A stretch of DNA of 34,162 nucleotides, taken from NCBI GenBank assembly GCA_937892255.1, contig CALAUL010000045.1:1-34162 (forward strand), read 5' to 3'. The notes under the pieces were generated by a model, which was given only the letters and a program-made list of their open reading frames with translations, did no database searches and had not been told where the DNA came from. Within the stretch, counting starts at the first letter, position 1, and each line of letters starts with the position of its first letter. The DNA comes from an uncultured Bacteroidales bacterium. GTDB lineage: Bacteria > Bacteroidota > Bacteroidia > Bacteroidales > Marinilabiliaceae. Of this stretch, positions 8,685 to 16,587 are shown piece after piece. The position numbers and the translations under genes are program-made.

Positions 8685-9632
8685 ATGACAGTAGCAGAGA
8701 TATTACGAAATCGTCGTTCGGCGGGATTTTCTATCGAGGTGTTACCTCCCATCAAGGGCAATAGTATCAATAAGGTATTCAGCAATATAGATATGCTGAA
8801 AGAGTTCGATCCGCTATTTATCAATATCACGACGCACCATTCGGAGCCGGTATTTCAGACCATCGACGGAGGCACATTACGCAAGCAGTTTGTCAGAAAA
8901 CGTCCGGGCACCGTTGCCGTCGCTGCGGCTATACAACATCGTTATGGCATACCCACTGTACCGCATATCATCTGTTCTGGCTTTACACGCAGCGAGACAG
9001 AGTACGTCCTTATAGACCTCAACTTCTTGGGAATACATGACATCTTCGTTCTCAGAGGAGATACAGACAAAGAGTGCCTCGTAGCAGCCGACGAATGTCA
9101 TAAACATGCCACCGATCTCGTCGGACAGATAAACGACATCAACAACGGACGTTTTTTGGAAGGCACGTTAAATGACCCTTTGGAAAACAGATTCTCTTTT
9201 GGAGTTGCGGGTTATCCTGAGAAGCACGAAGAAGCTCCCAATATGGAGTCGGACATACGTTTTTTGAAACAGAAAGTAGATGCCGGAGCGGAATATATCA
9301 TCACACAACTCTTTTATGACAACAGTAAGTTTTTCAGTTTCGTTGACCGTTGCAGAGCTGCCGGCATCAACGTGCCTATTGTCCCGGGATTGAAGCCTAT
9401 CACCAAAAAACGTCAGTTGTCAGTATTGCCAAAAATATTCAAATGCGACATACCGGAGGACTTGGCAAAGGCCATTGAAGAATGTAAAGACGACCAAGCC
9501 GTCAAGCAAGTCGGTATAGAATGGTTGGCACAGCAGTGCAAAGAACTCAAGACGTATGGAGTGCCCGACTTGCATTTCTATACATTGTCGGCTGCTGATA
9601 GTGTCAGAGAGATTGCGAAATTGGTGTATTAA
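8685..9632 (+). CDS. metF: 5,10-Methylenetetrahydrofolate reductase
   Basis: A 315-residue flavoprotein that reduces 5,10-methylene-THF to 5-methyl-THF, the methyl donor for methionine synthesis. Family marks are FSIEVLPP (E18 at the folate/catalytic site), INITTHHSEP, HIICSGFTRSETEYVL and DIFVLRGD, followed by YIITQLFYD. The length and colinearity are normal for MetF. The last 29 bases overlap, tail to tail, the end of the gene on the opposite strand. Confidence 0.95.
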   Translation: MTVAEILRNRRSAGFSIEVLPPIKGNSINKVFSNIDMLKEFDPLFINITTHHSEPVFQTIDGGTLRKQFVRKRPGTVAVAAAIQHRYGIPTVPHIICSGFTRSETEYVLIDLNFLGIHDIFVLRGDTDKECLVAADECHKHATDLVGQINDINNGRFLEGTLNDPLENRFSFGVAGYPEKHEEAPNMESDIRFLKQKVDAGAEYIITQLFYDNSKFFSFVDRCRAAGINVPIVPGLKPITKKRQLSVLPKIFKCDIPEDLAKAIEECKDDQAVKQVGIEWLAQQCKELKTYGVPDLHFYTLSAADSVREIAKLVY

Positions 9633-11697
9633 GTGTGGGAGCATGCACCTTTCGGAAGATATGGGACAGCTTTAATATTGCTTGTAGTTTGATTTCTGTT
9701 TTGTAGGGCACATCGATGAGGTTGTTGCCCGAACTCATGGTCTGTCGTTCGGAATAACGGACATGGTTGACGTGTGCCCACATGTTGAGCCACTGACATG
9801 GCGACCATTTCAGCAGCCCCACGACAACAAAGCCTTTGTCGCTAAACGACGGGAACGACATGGCATAGGGCATATTGGGTAGCGATGTGTATATTCTGCT
9901 GTCGTAGTTGTCGGTGTCGAAGTGAGCAATGAGCAAAGAGGTTCCGCACTTGGGCTCTGTAAATGATAGCCGAAACTCTTGTCCAAGCCAAAAGCCATCG
10001 GACGATGTACCTCCAATCTCTCTGCAATGTGATTTCTCCAATGTAGTGCGCAATTTGAAAAACGTAGCGGGTTGTGTCTCCCATTGGCAACGCAAATAAG
10101 TCTTGCGCAATGTGGCATATTTGTTATTATCGTGTTGAGACGCCTTCTCTTTTTCCTCGAAGCGCATACGAAGAGTAAGCGTATTGTAGTTGTTGATTTG
10201 ATGGACAATCTTCAGCATAGTCTTATATCCGTTATGCGGGAATGGCTTTTGATATTCCAACCAAATGTTGCGATATACATCGACATTGGCAAGCAGCGAA
10301 GTTTTGGCAAACGGATAAGCCGATAAAGCGACATAAAAGCCAGTTTCGCCACCCGGCTGTGAGGCGCGGCTATAAGGATTTTGTTTTATGCAGTAATATC
10401 TGTTCCCAAATTTACGAAAGGCGAGAGTCATAGAGATATTGTTTTCGAAGTTGAGGTCTAATCCGCAAGTACCTGCAAGGGCATCTGTACTTTGCCAAGT
10501 CATTTCCCCATATACTGATACTATGGAGTAATATCCTTTGACATTGGCATGGATAGTCGTTATATTGTCCGTCTGAGGGCGGAAGAGCTTATATAAGTCA
10601 TCGTCTTTACCCAAACTTCGCGAGCCGTGCCAATGGTTTCCTCCAAGGCCTATCGACGTATTACGGGCAGAGTAGAGCAAATAGCCACCGGCGAGGATTT
10701 GCGAGATATTGTGTCGAGAGGCTATTTCGCTTTGTGTGCGGTGATAGCCGTCAGTCTGGATAGATTGTGCTCTGTCTGCCGAAAGAGAATCTTTCGATGA
10801 GAGGATAGAAGCGTCGTTGTCGGTGTGCGACAAGAAGAAGTCGGCTCTGAAGGGCAGATGTCTCAACGAGAGAGCCACGCCTCTGAGATAGTCGCTTTCG
10901 TTGGCAGAGAGCGTAGGCCGCAGGGCAGTGTTTCGCCGGCTTGTAGAAGTCTCTATTGTCGATGAGTTCGGAGCAAAACCCGTCCAAAGGCCTAAACCTT
11001 CGCCATATTGAGCAAAGAAATGTCCCACGATAACCTGACGTAGCAAAGAACGTTCGTTTTTGTATTGCAGATATGCCGAGGTAAAGTCTGTCAGAGAAAT
11101 GTCTTCGGAGAACATCGGTTCGCCCATATCGCTCTCAGCCGTAAAACCGACCTGCCAATGTTGATATTCCGCCTTATTGCGAACAAGCAGACTAAATGGT
11201 TTGCCTAAATATGGAGGAGGCGTCGTGTCGTTTTTCGGGAAGAAACCCTTTTGCTTGGGTAGCACAAACTGCACGCGAGAGAGCAGTTCGTTGCTTATCT
11301 TATTAGAAGCAATTTGCAAGGGACGTATGCAAAAGAGCTTTTGCAATGTGAGAGCGTTGGAATAGTCAAAACCATCAACAAAAAGTAACTCTTGCAAAGT
11401 CTCGAATTTCTTGTTGGCATTGCGATAGTTGATAATGCCGTTTATTTGGCGGTCGGTGAGAACAATGACCTTGTTGAGGTCTTCTGTCGTAACGCTATTG
11501 AGGTCGAGAGGATTATTGATGATATCCGCTATTTCGGACACATCGGCCGATGTCTCATCGGATATATTGCCGTCGGCGGCCATCTCGGCTAATAACTCTG
11601 CGGCAAGAGTCGTCACATCGTCGGCGGAGCCAACCTCTTGTGCCGATAGCGATAATGTGCATGCAAAGGCGATAAATACTGCAATATGTAATCTCAT
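9604..11697 (-). CDS. Helix-hairpin-helix protein with predicted outer-membrane beta-barrel
   Basis: A 697-residue exported protein. The signal peptide ends at about SLSAQ. Residues about 60-125 form a ComEA-like helix-hairpin-helix region (NNPLDLNSVTTEDLNKV, RQINGIINYR, FETLQELLFVDG). The remainder is rich in alternating aromatic and polar beta-strands, consistent with a barrel or large beta-domain. I have seen HHH-plus-barrel proteins annotated in Bacteroidales, but their role is not settled. It sits 3 bases downstream of another envelope-protein gene and is probably co-transcribed with it. DNA binding or uptake is possible but not shown. Confidence 0.75.
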   Translation of the reverse strand: MRLHIAVFIAFACTLSLSAQEVGSADDVTTLAAELLAEMAADGNISDETSADVSEIADIINNPLDLNSVTTEDLNKVIVLTDRQINGIINYRNANKKFETLQELLFVDGFDYSNALTLQKLFCIRPLQIASNKISNELLSRVQFVLPKQKGFFPKNDTTPPPYLGKPFSLLVRNKAEYQHWQVGFTAESDMGEPMFSEDISLTDFTSAYLQYKNERSLLRQVIVGHFFAQYGEGLGLWTGFAPNSSTIETSTSRRNTALRPTLSANESDYLRGVALSLRHLPFRADFFLSHTDNDASILSSKDSLSADRAQSIQTDGYHRTQSEIASRHNISQILAGGYLLYSARNTSIGLGGNHWHGSRSLGKDDDLYKLFRPQTDNITTIHANVKGYYSIVSVYGEMTWQSTDALAGTCGLDLNFENNISMTLAFRKFGNRYYCIKQNPYSRASQPGGETGFYVALSAYPFAKTSLLANVDVYRNIWLEYQKPFPHNGYKTMLKIVHQINNYNTLTLRMRFEEKEKASQHDNNKYATLRKTYLRCQWETQPATFFKLRTTLEKSHCREIGGTSSDGFWLGQEFRLSFTEPKCGTSLLIAHFDTDNYDSRIYTSLPNMPYAMSFPSFSDKGFVVVGLLKWSPCQWLNMWAHVNHVRYSERQTMSSGNNLIDVPYKTEIKLQAILKLSHIFRKVHAPTLNTPISQSL

Positions 11698-11700
11698 GGC

Positions 11701-12525
11701 CTATTTGTTGTTGAAGAGATTATGAATTGCAATACTTGCCGATGAAGTCACTCCCAGTTGTTCGTGATGACTTATGCCCACGTGCAAAAGCAACATCTTG
11801 CCCACATATCCCACGCCGGCTGAGAGTGAATGTCCGAGAGTAGAGAACCCGACAGATGTCGACAGCCGTTTGCAAGGAGTTATGAGAGCCGACGCTTTGT
11901 ATACCGGTTTGTGGTTCCACCCCTTTTCTACTTCACCTATAAGGGAAAATATGTCATTCCCGCCCCATCTTAGACCAGCGAACAGATGAGGTTCAATATC
12001 AAAACTATCGTACTCGTAGTCAAGTTGCCTGTTTTCTATATTATGCACAGCTACGGAAAGAGTCCATTTGTCGTTGGGGTTGATGTGAAATCCGACACGG
12101 GAGAAAGAAGATACCGTCGTCTCGTTGAAAGGCAACTGGTGCATTATGGCATTGTATTCCATTCCAATGCCGAATATTCCAAACAACTTAGACAATCCAC
12201 CACCAACAATAGTGAAGTTGCTCTCACTACCTCCGCATTTGTTAACGTTGACGTGCAAAGTCACCCACGGAAAAGCATAAGCCCCTTTGGCCACAATCTG
12301 TTGAAAGTCGTCGAGATGATACGGCAATGTATATCCTACGGACAGGTTAAAGCCCTTGGCATAAGTATTCATTGACGGGTTGACGGAGTGCAGAAAGTCA
12401 AGCTCACCTATTGACAAGATGCCGGCAGTAGCAACACTTCCCGATGGTTTGGGAATAATCTCTTGTGCGAATGATGACGAGAAAAACAATGCCGAAAAAA
12501 GCAGGGATAATATCTTCCTCTTCAT
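11701..12525 (-). CDS. Predicted outer-membrane protein, PorV/PorQ-like layout
   Basis: About 274 residues from the ATG at 12525, which begins a clean signal peptide (MKRKILSLLFSALFFSSSFA, then Q). Two further in-frame ATGs upstream (12537, 12552) would put extra residues before the basic region and are less likely. The mature part opens with SGSVATAGILSIGELDFLHSVNPS and continues with alternating beta-strand patterns. This resembles small Bacteroidota outer-membrane barrels of the PorV/PorQ type, but I cannot name the family with certainty. It is the first gene of a two-gene unit and divergent from pdxJ. Confidence 0.65.
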   Translation of the reverse strand: MKRKILSLLFSALFFSSSFAQEIIPKPSGSVATAGILSIGELDFLHSVNPSMNTYAKGFNLSVGYTLPYHLDDFQQIVAKGAYAFPWVTLHVNVNKCGGSESNFTIVGGGLSKLFGIFGIGMEYNAIMHQLPFNETTVSSFSRVGFHINPNDKWTLSVAVHNIENRQLDYEYDSFDIEPHLFAGLRWGGNDIFSLIGEVEKGWNHKPVYKASALITPCKRLSTSVGFSTLGHSLSAGVGYVGKMLLLHVGISHHEQLGVTSSASIAIHNLFNNK

Positions 12526-12617
12526 AGTGATATTCATAGATAGCGTTAACAATTCTAATTATTCTATAATGACGGGTTAAACTGTGAAAATGCCAGTTCG
12601 AGTTGTTTATAAATTCT

Positions 12618-12625
12618 TATATTTG
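12618..12625 (+). promoter_or_regulatory. -7 box for pdxJ
   Basis: TATATTTG matches TAnnTTTG and lies 19 bases before the ATG at 12645. It falls downstream of the more distal in-frame ATG at 12603, which supports 12645 as the true start. Confidence 0.6.
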
Positions 12626-12644
12626 CATCGCAAAAATAAGAAAA

Positions 12645-13364
12645 ATGACTAAGTTAAGTGTAAACATCAACAAAATTGCGACAATTCGCAATGCGCGAGG
12701 AGGAAACACTCCCGACATAGTGAAGGCGTCGGTTGATATTCAGAGTTTTGGAGCGGAGGGTATCACTGTTCATCCCCGTCCTGATGAACGACATATACGT
12801 TACAAGGACGTCATAGATCTCTTGCCGACAATAAAGACGGAGTTTAATATCGAAGGCAATCCGACGGAGCAGTTCGTGGAACTTGTCTTGCGAGCACACC
12901 CTACACAGGTGACACTTGTGCCGGATGCCCCCGATGCTATAACATCAAATGCTGGTTGGAATACGCGTGATAATTTCGACTTCTTAAAGAGTATCATAGA
13001 AAGGCTTAGAGAAGCGGGTATCAGGTCGTCGATATTTGTCGACGCAGATGTGGAGATGGTAGAATATGCAGCCAAGATAGGGGCAGATCGTATAGAACTT
13101 TACACAGAGCCATACGCTGCAGGATACGCACAAGACAGAGAGGCTGCTATAGCACCGTTTGTTGAGGCTGCAAAAGCTGCCAAACGACTTGGAGTATCGG
13201 TGAATGCCGGACATGACCTCAACCTCGACAACTTACGCTATTTTTCTGAAAATATTCCTTTCGTCAAAGAGGTATCGATAGGCCATTGGCTCATCTCAGA
13301 TGCTTTGTATTACGGATTGGAAAAGACAATAGCGATGTACAAAGACTGTTTGGTGAAAGGTTAA
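12645..13364 (+). CDS. pdxJ: Pyridoxine 5'-phosphate synthase
   Basis: A 239-residue TIM-barrel enzyme that condenses 1-deoxyxylulose 5-phosphate with 3-amino-2-oxopropyl phosphate to give pyridoxine 5'-phosphate. Family motifs are LSVNINKIATIRNARGG, EGITVHPRPDERHIRYKDV, VTLVPDAP, IELYTEPYA and NAGHDLNLDNL. The start at 12645 gives the canonical MTKLSVNINK N-terminus, and the upstream ATG at 12603 precedes the promoter box. It ends in a shared bidirectional hairpin with the convergent DUF1232 gene. Confidence 0.95.
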   Translation: MTKLSVNINKIATIRNARGGNTPDIVKASVDIQSFGAEGITVHPRPDERHIRYKDVIDLLPTIKTEFNIEGNPTEQFVELVLRAHPTQVTLVPDAPDAITSNAGWNTRDNFDFLKSIIERLREAGIRSSIFVDADVEMVEYAAKIGADRIELYTEPYAAGYAQDREAAIAPFVEAAKAAKRLGVSVNAGHDLNLDNLRYFSENIPFVKEVSIGHWLISDALYYGLEKTIAMYKDCLVKG

Positions 13365-13400
13365 TACAAAGAGCATAATTATAGTAATTGAAAAAAATAG

Positions 13401-13437
13401 AAAGAGCTTGTTCGGGATAAGACGAACAAGCTCTTTT
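13401..13437. terminator. Bidirectional terminator between pdxJ and the DUF1232 gene
   Basis: A perfect 14-base stem (13401-13414 with 13423-13436) has an 8-base loop, with an A-run on its left and TTTT at its right. It can serve both convergent genes. Confidence 0.8.
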
Positions 13438-13454
13438 GCATGTATATAAATACG

Positions 13455-13835
13455 TTAGTCAAGAAGAGGCACATCAGAGTTGTCAAACCACTCGCTATAT
13501 TTGTTTTGGGCTTGTTGTTTTATTTCGGGAGTGATATTGTTTTTAACAGCTTTATAGCAAGCTATCAACGCAGCCAAGTCGTCAGTATAACCGGCTATAG
13601 GTATAAAGTCGGCGATAAGGTCAAGTGGCAGAATAAAATATCCCAAAGCACCAATGATTATGAGTTTGTCTTCGGTAGGAACAGACGAAGATTTCAAAAC
13701 GTAGTAAAGTAACAATGCGTAATAGACAACCTTAGCACCGGCTTTCTTTGCAACGTTCATTATTTTATCCCAAAAGTCATCGTCGTTGTAATGCTTTCGG
13801 TATTTTTCAGTGTTTGTCGGTTGTTTGGTTTCCAT
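13455..13835 (-). CDS. YkvA/DUF1232 family membrane protein
   Basis: 126 residues. It carries the DUF1232 signature ALGYFILPLDLIADFIP preceded by a hydrophobic YYALLLYYVL segment and followed by GYTDDLAAL, a short helical hairpin associated with the membrane. Family function is unknown. It stands alone, convergent with pdxJ, and the hairpin after its stop also terminates pdxJ. Confidence 0.85.
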   Translation of the reverse strand: METKQPTNTEKYRKHYNDDDFWDKIMNVAKKAGAKVVYYALLLYYVLKSSSVPTEDKLIIIGALGYFILPLDLIADFIPIAGYTDDLAALIACYKAVKNNITPEIKQQAQNKYSEWFDNSDVPLLD

Positions 13836-14066
13836 AGGTTGAATGTTTGAAGATTAGATAAAAGTATAATGGATACGATCTATAAACATATAGAATCATG
13901 TATTTGGGTCTGCAATGTATTGATTTTATGTCAAGATTACAATTAATTGTCCGTATTATAATTCGCACATTGTAAAATGTACAGACAACGCCCTACAAAC
14001 ACAAACAATCACAGAGAAAACTTTTTCGTTTGAACATATTTGTTTGGGAGAAAACAAAAATATCTC
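13836..14066. other. AT-rich intergenic stretch between the DUF1232 gene and the trp leader
   Basis: No gene on either strand. It presumably holds the DUF1232 promoter on the minus strand, but no clear TAnnTTTG box is seen. Confidence 0.4.
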
Positions 14067-14097
14067 TTGTAATTCTCGAATATTATTCAAATCTTTG
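14067..14097 (+). promoter_or_regulatory. trp promoter
   Basis: TTG at 14067-14069, a 20-base spacer, then AATCTTTG (14090-14097), one base from the TAnnTTTG consensus. Transcription would begin close to 14104, about 16 bases before the leader-peptide ATG. Confidence 0.6.
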
Positions 14098-14119
14098 CAC
14101 CATTCAAAAATAAGACGAT

Positions 14120-14185
14120 ATGTTCAGAGACATGATTCAAAATAATTGGTGGTGGCAGTGCACTTATTTCCATATACGGAGGTGA
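14120..14185 (+). CDS. trpL: trp operon leader peptide
   Basis: A 21-codon open frame (ATG 14120, TGA 14183) begins MFRDMIQNN and then has three consecutive Trp codons (TGG at 14147-14155). A 33-base intrinsic terminator follows 44 bases after its stop, then trpB. Three tandem Trp codons by chance at this position are very unlikely. The arrangement is that of a classical tryptophan attenuator, in which ribosome stalling at the Trp codons would prevent terminator formation. A second in-frame ATG at 14132 could also be used. The pairing that would act as antiterminator could not be worked out by eye. Confidence 0.8.
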   Translation: MFRDMIQNNWWWQCTYFHIRR

Positions 14186-14229
14186 GCGGCTGTTGCTATT
14201 GTGTGAATCATAACTAAGCATAATACCAT

Positions 14230-14262
14230 AAAAGGCTTGTCGGACTCCGACAAGCCTTTTTT
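14230..14262 (+). terminator. trp attenuator terminator
   Basis: A perfect 13-base stem (14231-14243 with 14247-14259), a 3-base loop and TTTTTT (14257-14262). It lies between the Trp-rich leader peptide and trpB, 45 bases before the trpB ATG, where it would cut transcription when charged tRNA-Trp is plentiful. Confidence 0.85.
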
Positions 14263-14307
14263 CATGCATATAATCAAATACAAACTAACGTTTTTAAAAC
14301 AGACATC

Positions 14308-15486
14308 ATGTATCAAGCGGACAAAAACGGTTTCTATGGACAATGGGGCGGAGCTTTCGTTCCTGAAATGTTGCAGACTAACATTGACCGACTCAGAGAG
14401 TGCTACATCGACATTATCGAATCCGACTCGTTTAGGGAGGAGTATTTTTCATTGTTGAGAGATTACGTCGGACGTCCCACACCTCTCTATTACAGTCGCA
14501 AACTCTCGGATAGATATCAAGCCGATATTTTCCTTAAAAGAGAAGACCTTGCGCACACCGGGGCTCATAAGATTAACAATGCCATAGGGCAGATTCTAAT
14601 AGCACGTCAGATGGGAAAGAAACGTATCATAGCCGAGACAGGGGCAGGGCAGCATGGTGTGGCAACAGCTACGGTGTGTGCTCTCATGGGTATGCGATGT
14701 GTTGTGTTCATGGGCGAAGTCGATGTCAAACGTCAAGCACATAATGTTGCCCGTATGAAGATGCTCGGGGCAGAGGTCGTCCCTGTTACAAGTGGCAACC
14801 GTACACTCAAAGACGCTACCAACGAGGCGTTGCGCAACTGGATAGCTAATCCTGATGACACCTTCTATCTCATCGGTTCAGTCGTGGGACCGCACCCATA
14901 TCCCGACCTTGTGGCACGGTTACAGTCGGTGATTAGCGAGGAGACAAAGCGTCAGTTCTCGGAGCAGACGGGAAAGGACCTTCCCGACTATGTCGTGGCC
15001 TGCGTAGGCGGAGGTAGCAATGCCGCTGGGTCGTTTTATCATTTTCTTGATGATGAGTCGGTGCGTCTTGTAGCCGTCGAGGCAGCAGGTCATGGTCTTG
15101 ACACGCCCGATACAGCGGCTTCCATAGCACGAGGCAGAGCCGGAGTACTTCACGGCAGCCGAACAATGCTTATGCAGACTGATGACGGACAAATACTTGA
15201 GCCGTATTCCATATCGGCAGGTCTCGACTATCCAGGAGTAGGACCTTTGCACGCCTATCTGCACGAGACAAAGCGTTCCATGGTGCTCTCTGCGACGGAC
15301 AATGAAGCTCTCGTTGCGGCTCATGAATTGATACAGGAAGAGGGTATCATTCCAGCACTTGAGAGTGCTCATGCTTTGGCGGCTTTGCCTAAACTGTCTC
15401 TCAAAACCTCTGATAGTGTGGTAGTCACAGTCTCGGGACGTGGCGATAAGGACATCAATCAGCTTATCGACAACCTTAAATTCTAA
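14308..15486 (+). CDS. trpB: Tryptophan synthase beta subunit
   Basis: A 392-residue PLP enzyme joining indole and L-serine to give L-tryptophan. All key motifs are intact: GAHKINNA with the PLP lysine (K88), AETGAGQHG with the catalytic Glu (E110), the phosphate-binding GGGSNAAG, EEGIIPALESAHAL and SGRGDKD. It resembles the TrpB1 form that pairs with TrpA. It follows a Trp-codon leader and terminator and is followed after 18 bases by trpA. In Bacteroides, trpB is the first gene of trpBEGDCFA; here the five middle genes are missing. Confidence 0.97.
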   Translation: MYQADKNGFYGQWGGAFVPEMLQTNIDRLRECYIDIIESDSFREEYFSLLRDYVGRPTPLYYSRKLSDRYQADIFLKREDLAHTGAHKINNAIGQILIARQMGKKRIIAETGAGQHGVATATVCALMGMRCVVFMGEVDVKRQAHNVARMKMLGAEVVPVTSGNRTLKDATNEALRNWIANPDDTFYLIGSVVGPHPYPDLVARLQSVISEETKRQFSEQTGKDLPDYVVACVGGGSNAAGSFYHFLDDESVRLVAVEAAGHGLDTPDTAASIARGRAGVLHGSRTMLMQTDDGQILEPYSISAGLDYPGVGPLHAYLHETKRSMVLSATDNEALVAAHELIQEEGIIPALESAHALAALPKLSLKTSDSVVVTVSGRGDKDINQLIDNLKF

Positions 15487-15504
15487 CATCTAAACAACAC
15501 GACA

Positions 15505-16275
15505 ATGAACAAATTAAATAATATCTTCAACAGCAAACGTAATTTGCTCTCCGTACACTTCACTGCCGGCTATCCTTCGGCAGATGATACCATGCCGATA
15601 TTGCAACGTCTCAACGATGCCGGAGTGGACTTTGTTGTTATAGACATTCCGTTTAGTGATCCATTGACGGATAGTCCGTATATGCAGCAGAGTTCGATGT
15701 GTGCACTTCGCAACGGAATGTCTGTACGCAATCTCTTTCGTCAGATAGCCGATATGCGACACACTGTCACTGTACCCGTGGTTCTTATGAGTTATATCAA
15801 CCCTGTAATGCAGTTCGGCATGGAGAAATTCCTTGTCACATGTCGTAAAGTGGGGATATCGGCAGTCATAATACCCGACCTCCCTTTTGATATGTACCTT
15901 GCAAACTATAAGACACTCTTTGACAAATATCAAATAGGATTTGTACCTTTCGTAGCTCCGCAATGTTCAGATGAGCGCATCCGACACATCGATGCCAACA
16001 GCAACACATTTATTTATGTCGTCTCAGTTTGCGATACAACACAAAGTATTTATGCCGATGACCATTATTTGCAGATTTGCAACAAACGCATTGCATCGCT
16101 TGAGTTTTCTCGTCCCGTGATGTTTGACCTCGACATGACAACAGCCGAAAATTTCCATCGAGCATGTCTGTATGCCAATGGAGGCATGACAGGTTCGGAC
16201 TTTATCAGACATATAGAGCAGAACGGAGCAACAGAAGCGAGCATCGCCTCGTTTGTCAAGAGATACAAACAATAG
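15505..16275 (+). CDS. trpA: Tryptophan synthase alpha-like protein, probable pseudoenzyme
   Basis: A 256-residue TIM-barrel of normal TrpA length with no frameshift. Family features remain: LSVHFTAGYPS, IPFSDPLTDSP with the catalytic Asp (D56, E. coli D60), ALRNGMS, NPVMQFG, IIPDLPF and Y171 (E. coli Y175). The catalytic Glu (E. coli E49, normally IEIGIPFSDP) is V45 in VVIDIPFSDP. The phosphate-binding GFGIS loop reads DLDMT (208-212), and TTG in loop 6 reads TTQ. Cleavage of indole-3-glycerol phosphate is therefore unlikely. Loop 2 and barrel parts that contact TrpB are better kept, so it may act as TrpB's structural or allosteric partner. Confidence 0.85.
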   Translation: MNKLNNIFNSKRNLLSVHFTAGYPSADDTMPILQRLNDAGVDFVVIDIPFSDPLTDSPYMQQSSMCALRNGMSVRNLFRQIADMRHTVTVPVVLMSYINPVMQFGMEKFLVTCRKVGISAVIIPDLPFDMYLANYKTLFDKYQIGFVPFVAPQCSDERIRHIDANSNTFIYVVSVCDTTQSIYADDHYLQICNKRIASLEFSRPVMFDLDMTTAENFHRACLYANGGMTGSDFIRHIEQNGATEASIASFVKRYKQ

Positions 16276-16373
16276 ATGAAAAAGAGACGACAAAAAAGAA
16301 GAGACAGACGGTAAAACAGATAATACTATATCGTAGTTTTCAACATATTGCGCAATTATTTTAATGCAAAAAG
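16276..16373. other. Short gap between trpA and the rplM promoter
   Basis: No gene and no clear terminator after trpA. The A/G-rich sequence just after the trpA stop has no stem followed by a T-run. Confidence 0.3.
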
Positions 16374-16404
16374 TTGGAAAAGAGGAAATCATTCTCTATT
16401 TTTG
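16374..16404 (+). promoter_or_regulatory. Promoter of the rplM-rpsI-rpsB-tsf operon
   Basis: TTG at 16374-16376, a 20-base spacer, and TATTTTTG at 16397-16404, a full match to TAnnTTTG. Transcription would start near 16411, giving a leader of roughly 175 bases before rplM. Confidence 0.75.
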
Positions 16405-16410
16405 CGCCCG

Positions 16411-16587
16411 ATTATTATCCGCGCCTATGGGCGAGTGTGTTCTAATCAGTGGATAGTTCGGAGCGATATAAGTTGGTAAAAAGGCATAAAAGCGACGGAC
16501 TTGATGCAACCACGGATGAGGGATACTCACCCATGCAATTTGTTAAAAATCAAATAAGTTGGTCTAATTAAAAAACAAAGGAAGACT
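16411..16587 (+). promoter_or_regulatory. Candidate structured ribosomal-protein leader upstream of rplM
   Basis: About 177 untranslated bases between the promoter and the rplM GTG. GC-rich inverted segments (CGCCC near 16406 with GGGCG near 16430; GTGAG/CTCAC-type complementarity around 16517-16533) stand out in AT-rich surroundings. The length and position fit an autoregulatory leader bound by a ribosomal protein. No motif could be identified, so this is an inference. Confidence 0.35.

Noticed and set aside
12603..12644. Upstream ATG extension of pdxJ
   Set aside because: The added residues are absent from the family, and the -7 box lies downstream of this ATG.
14920..15489. 189-codon minus-strand frame opposite trpB
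   Set aside because: Antisense of conserved TrpB codons; no promoter, motif or plausible product.
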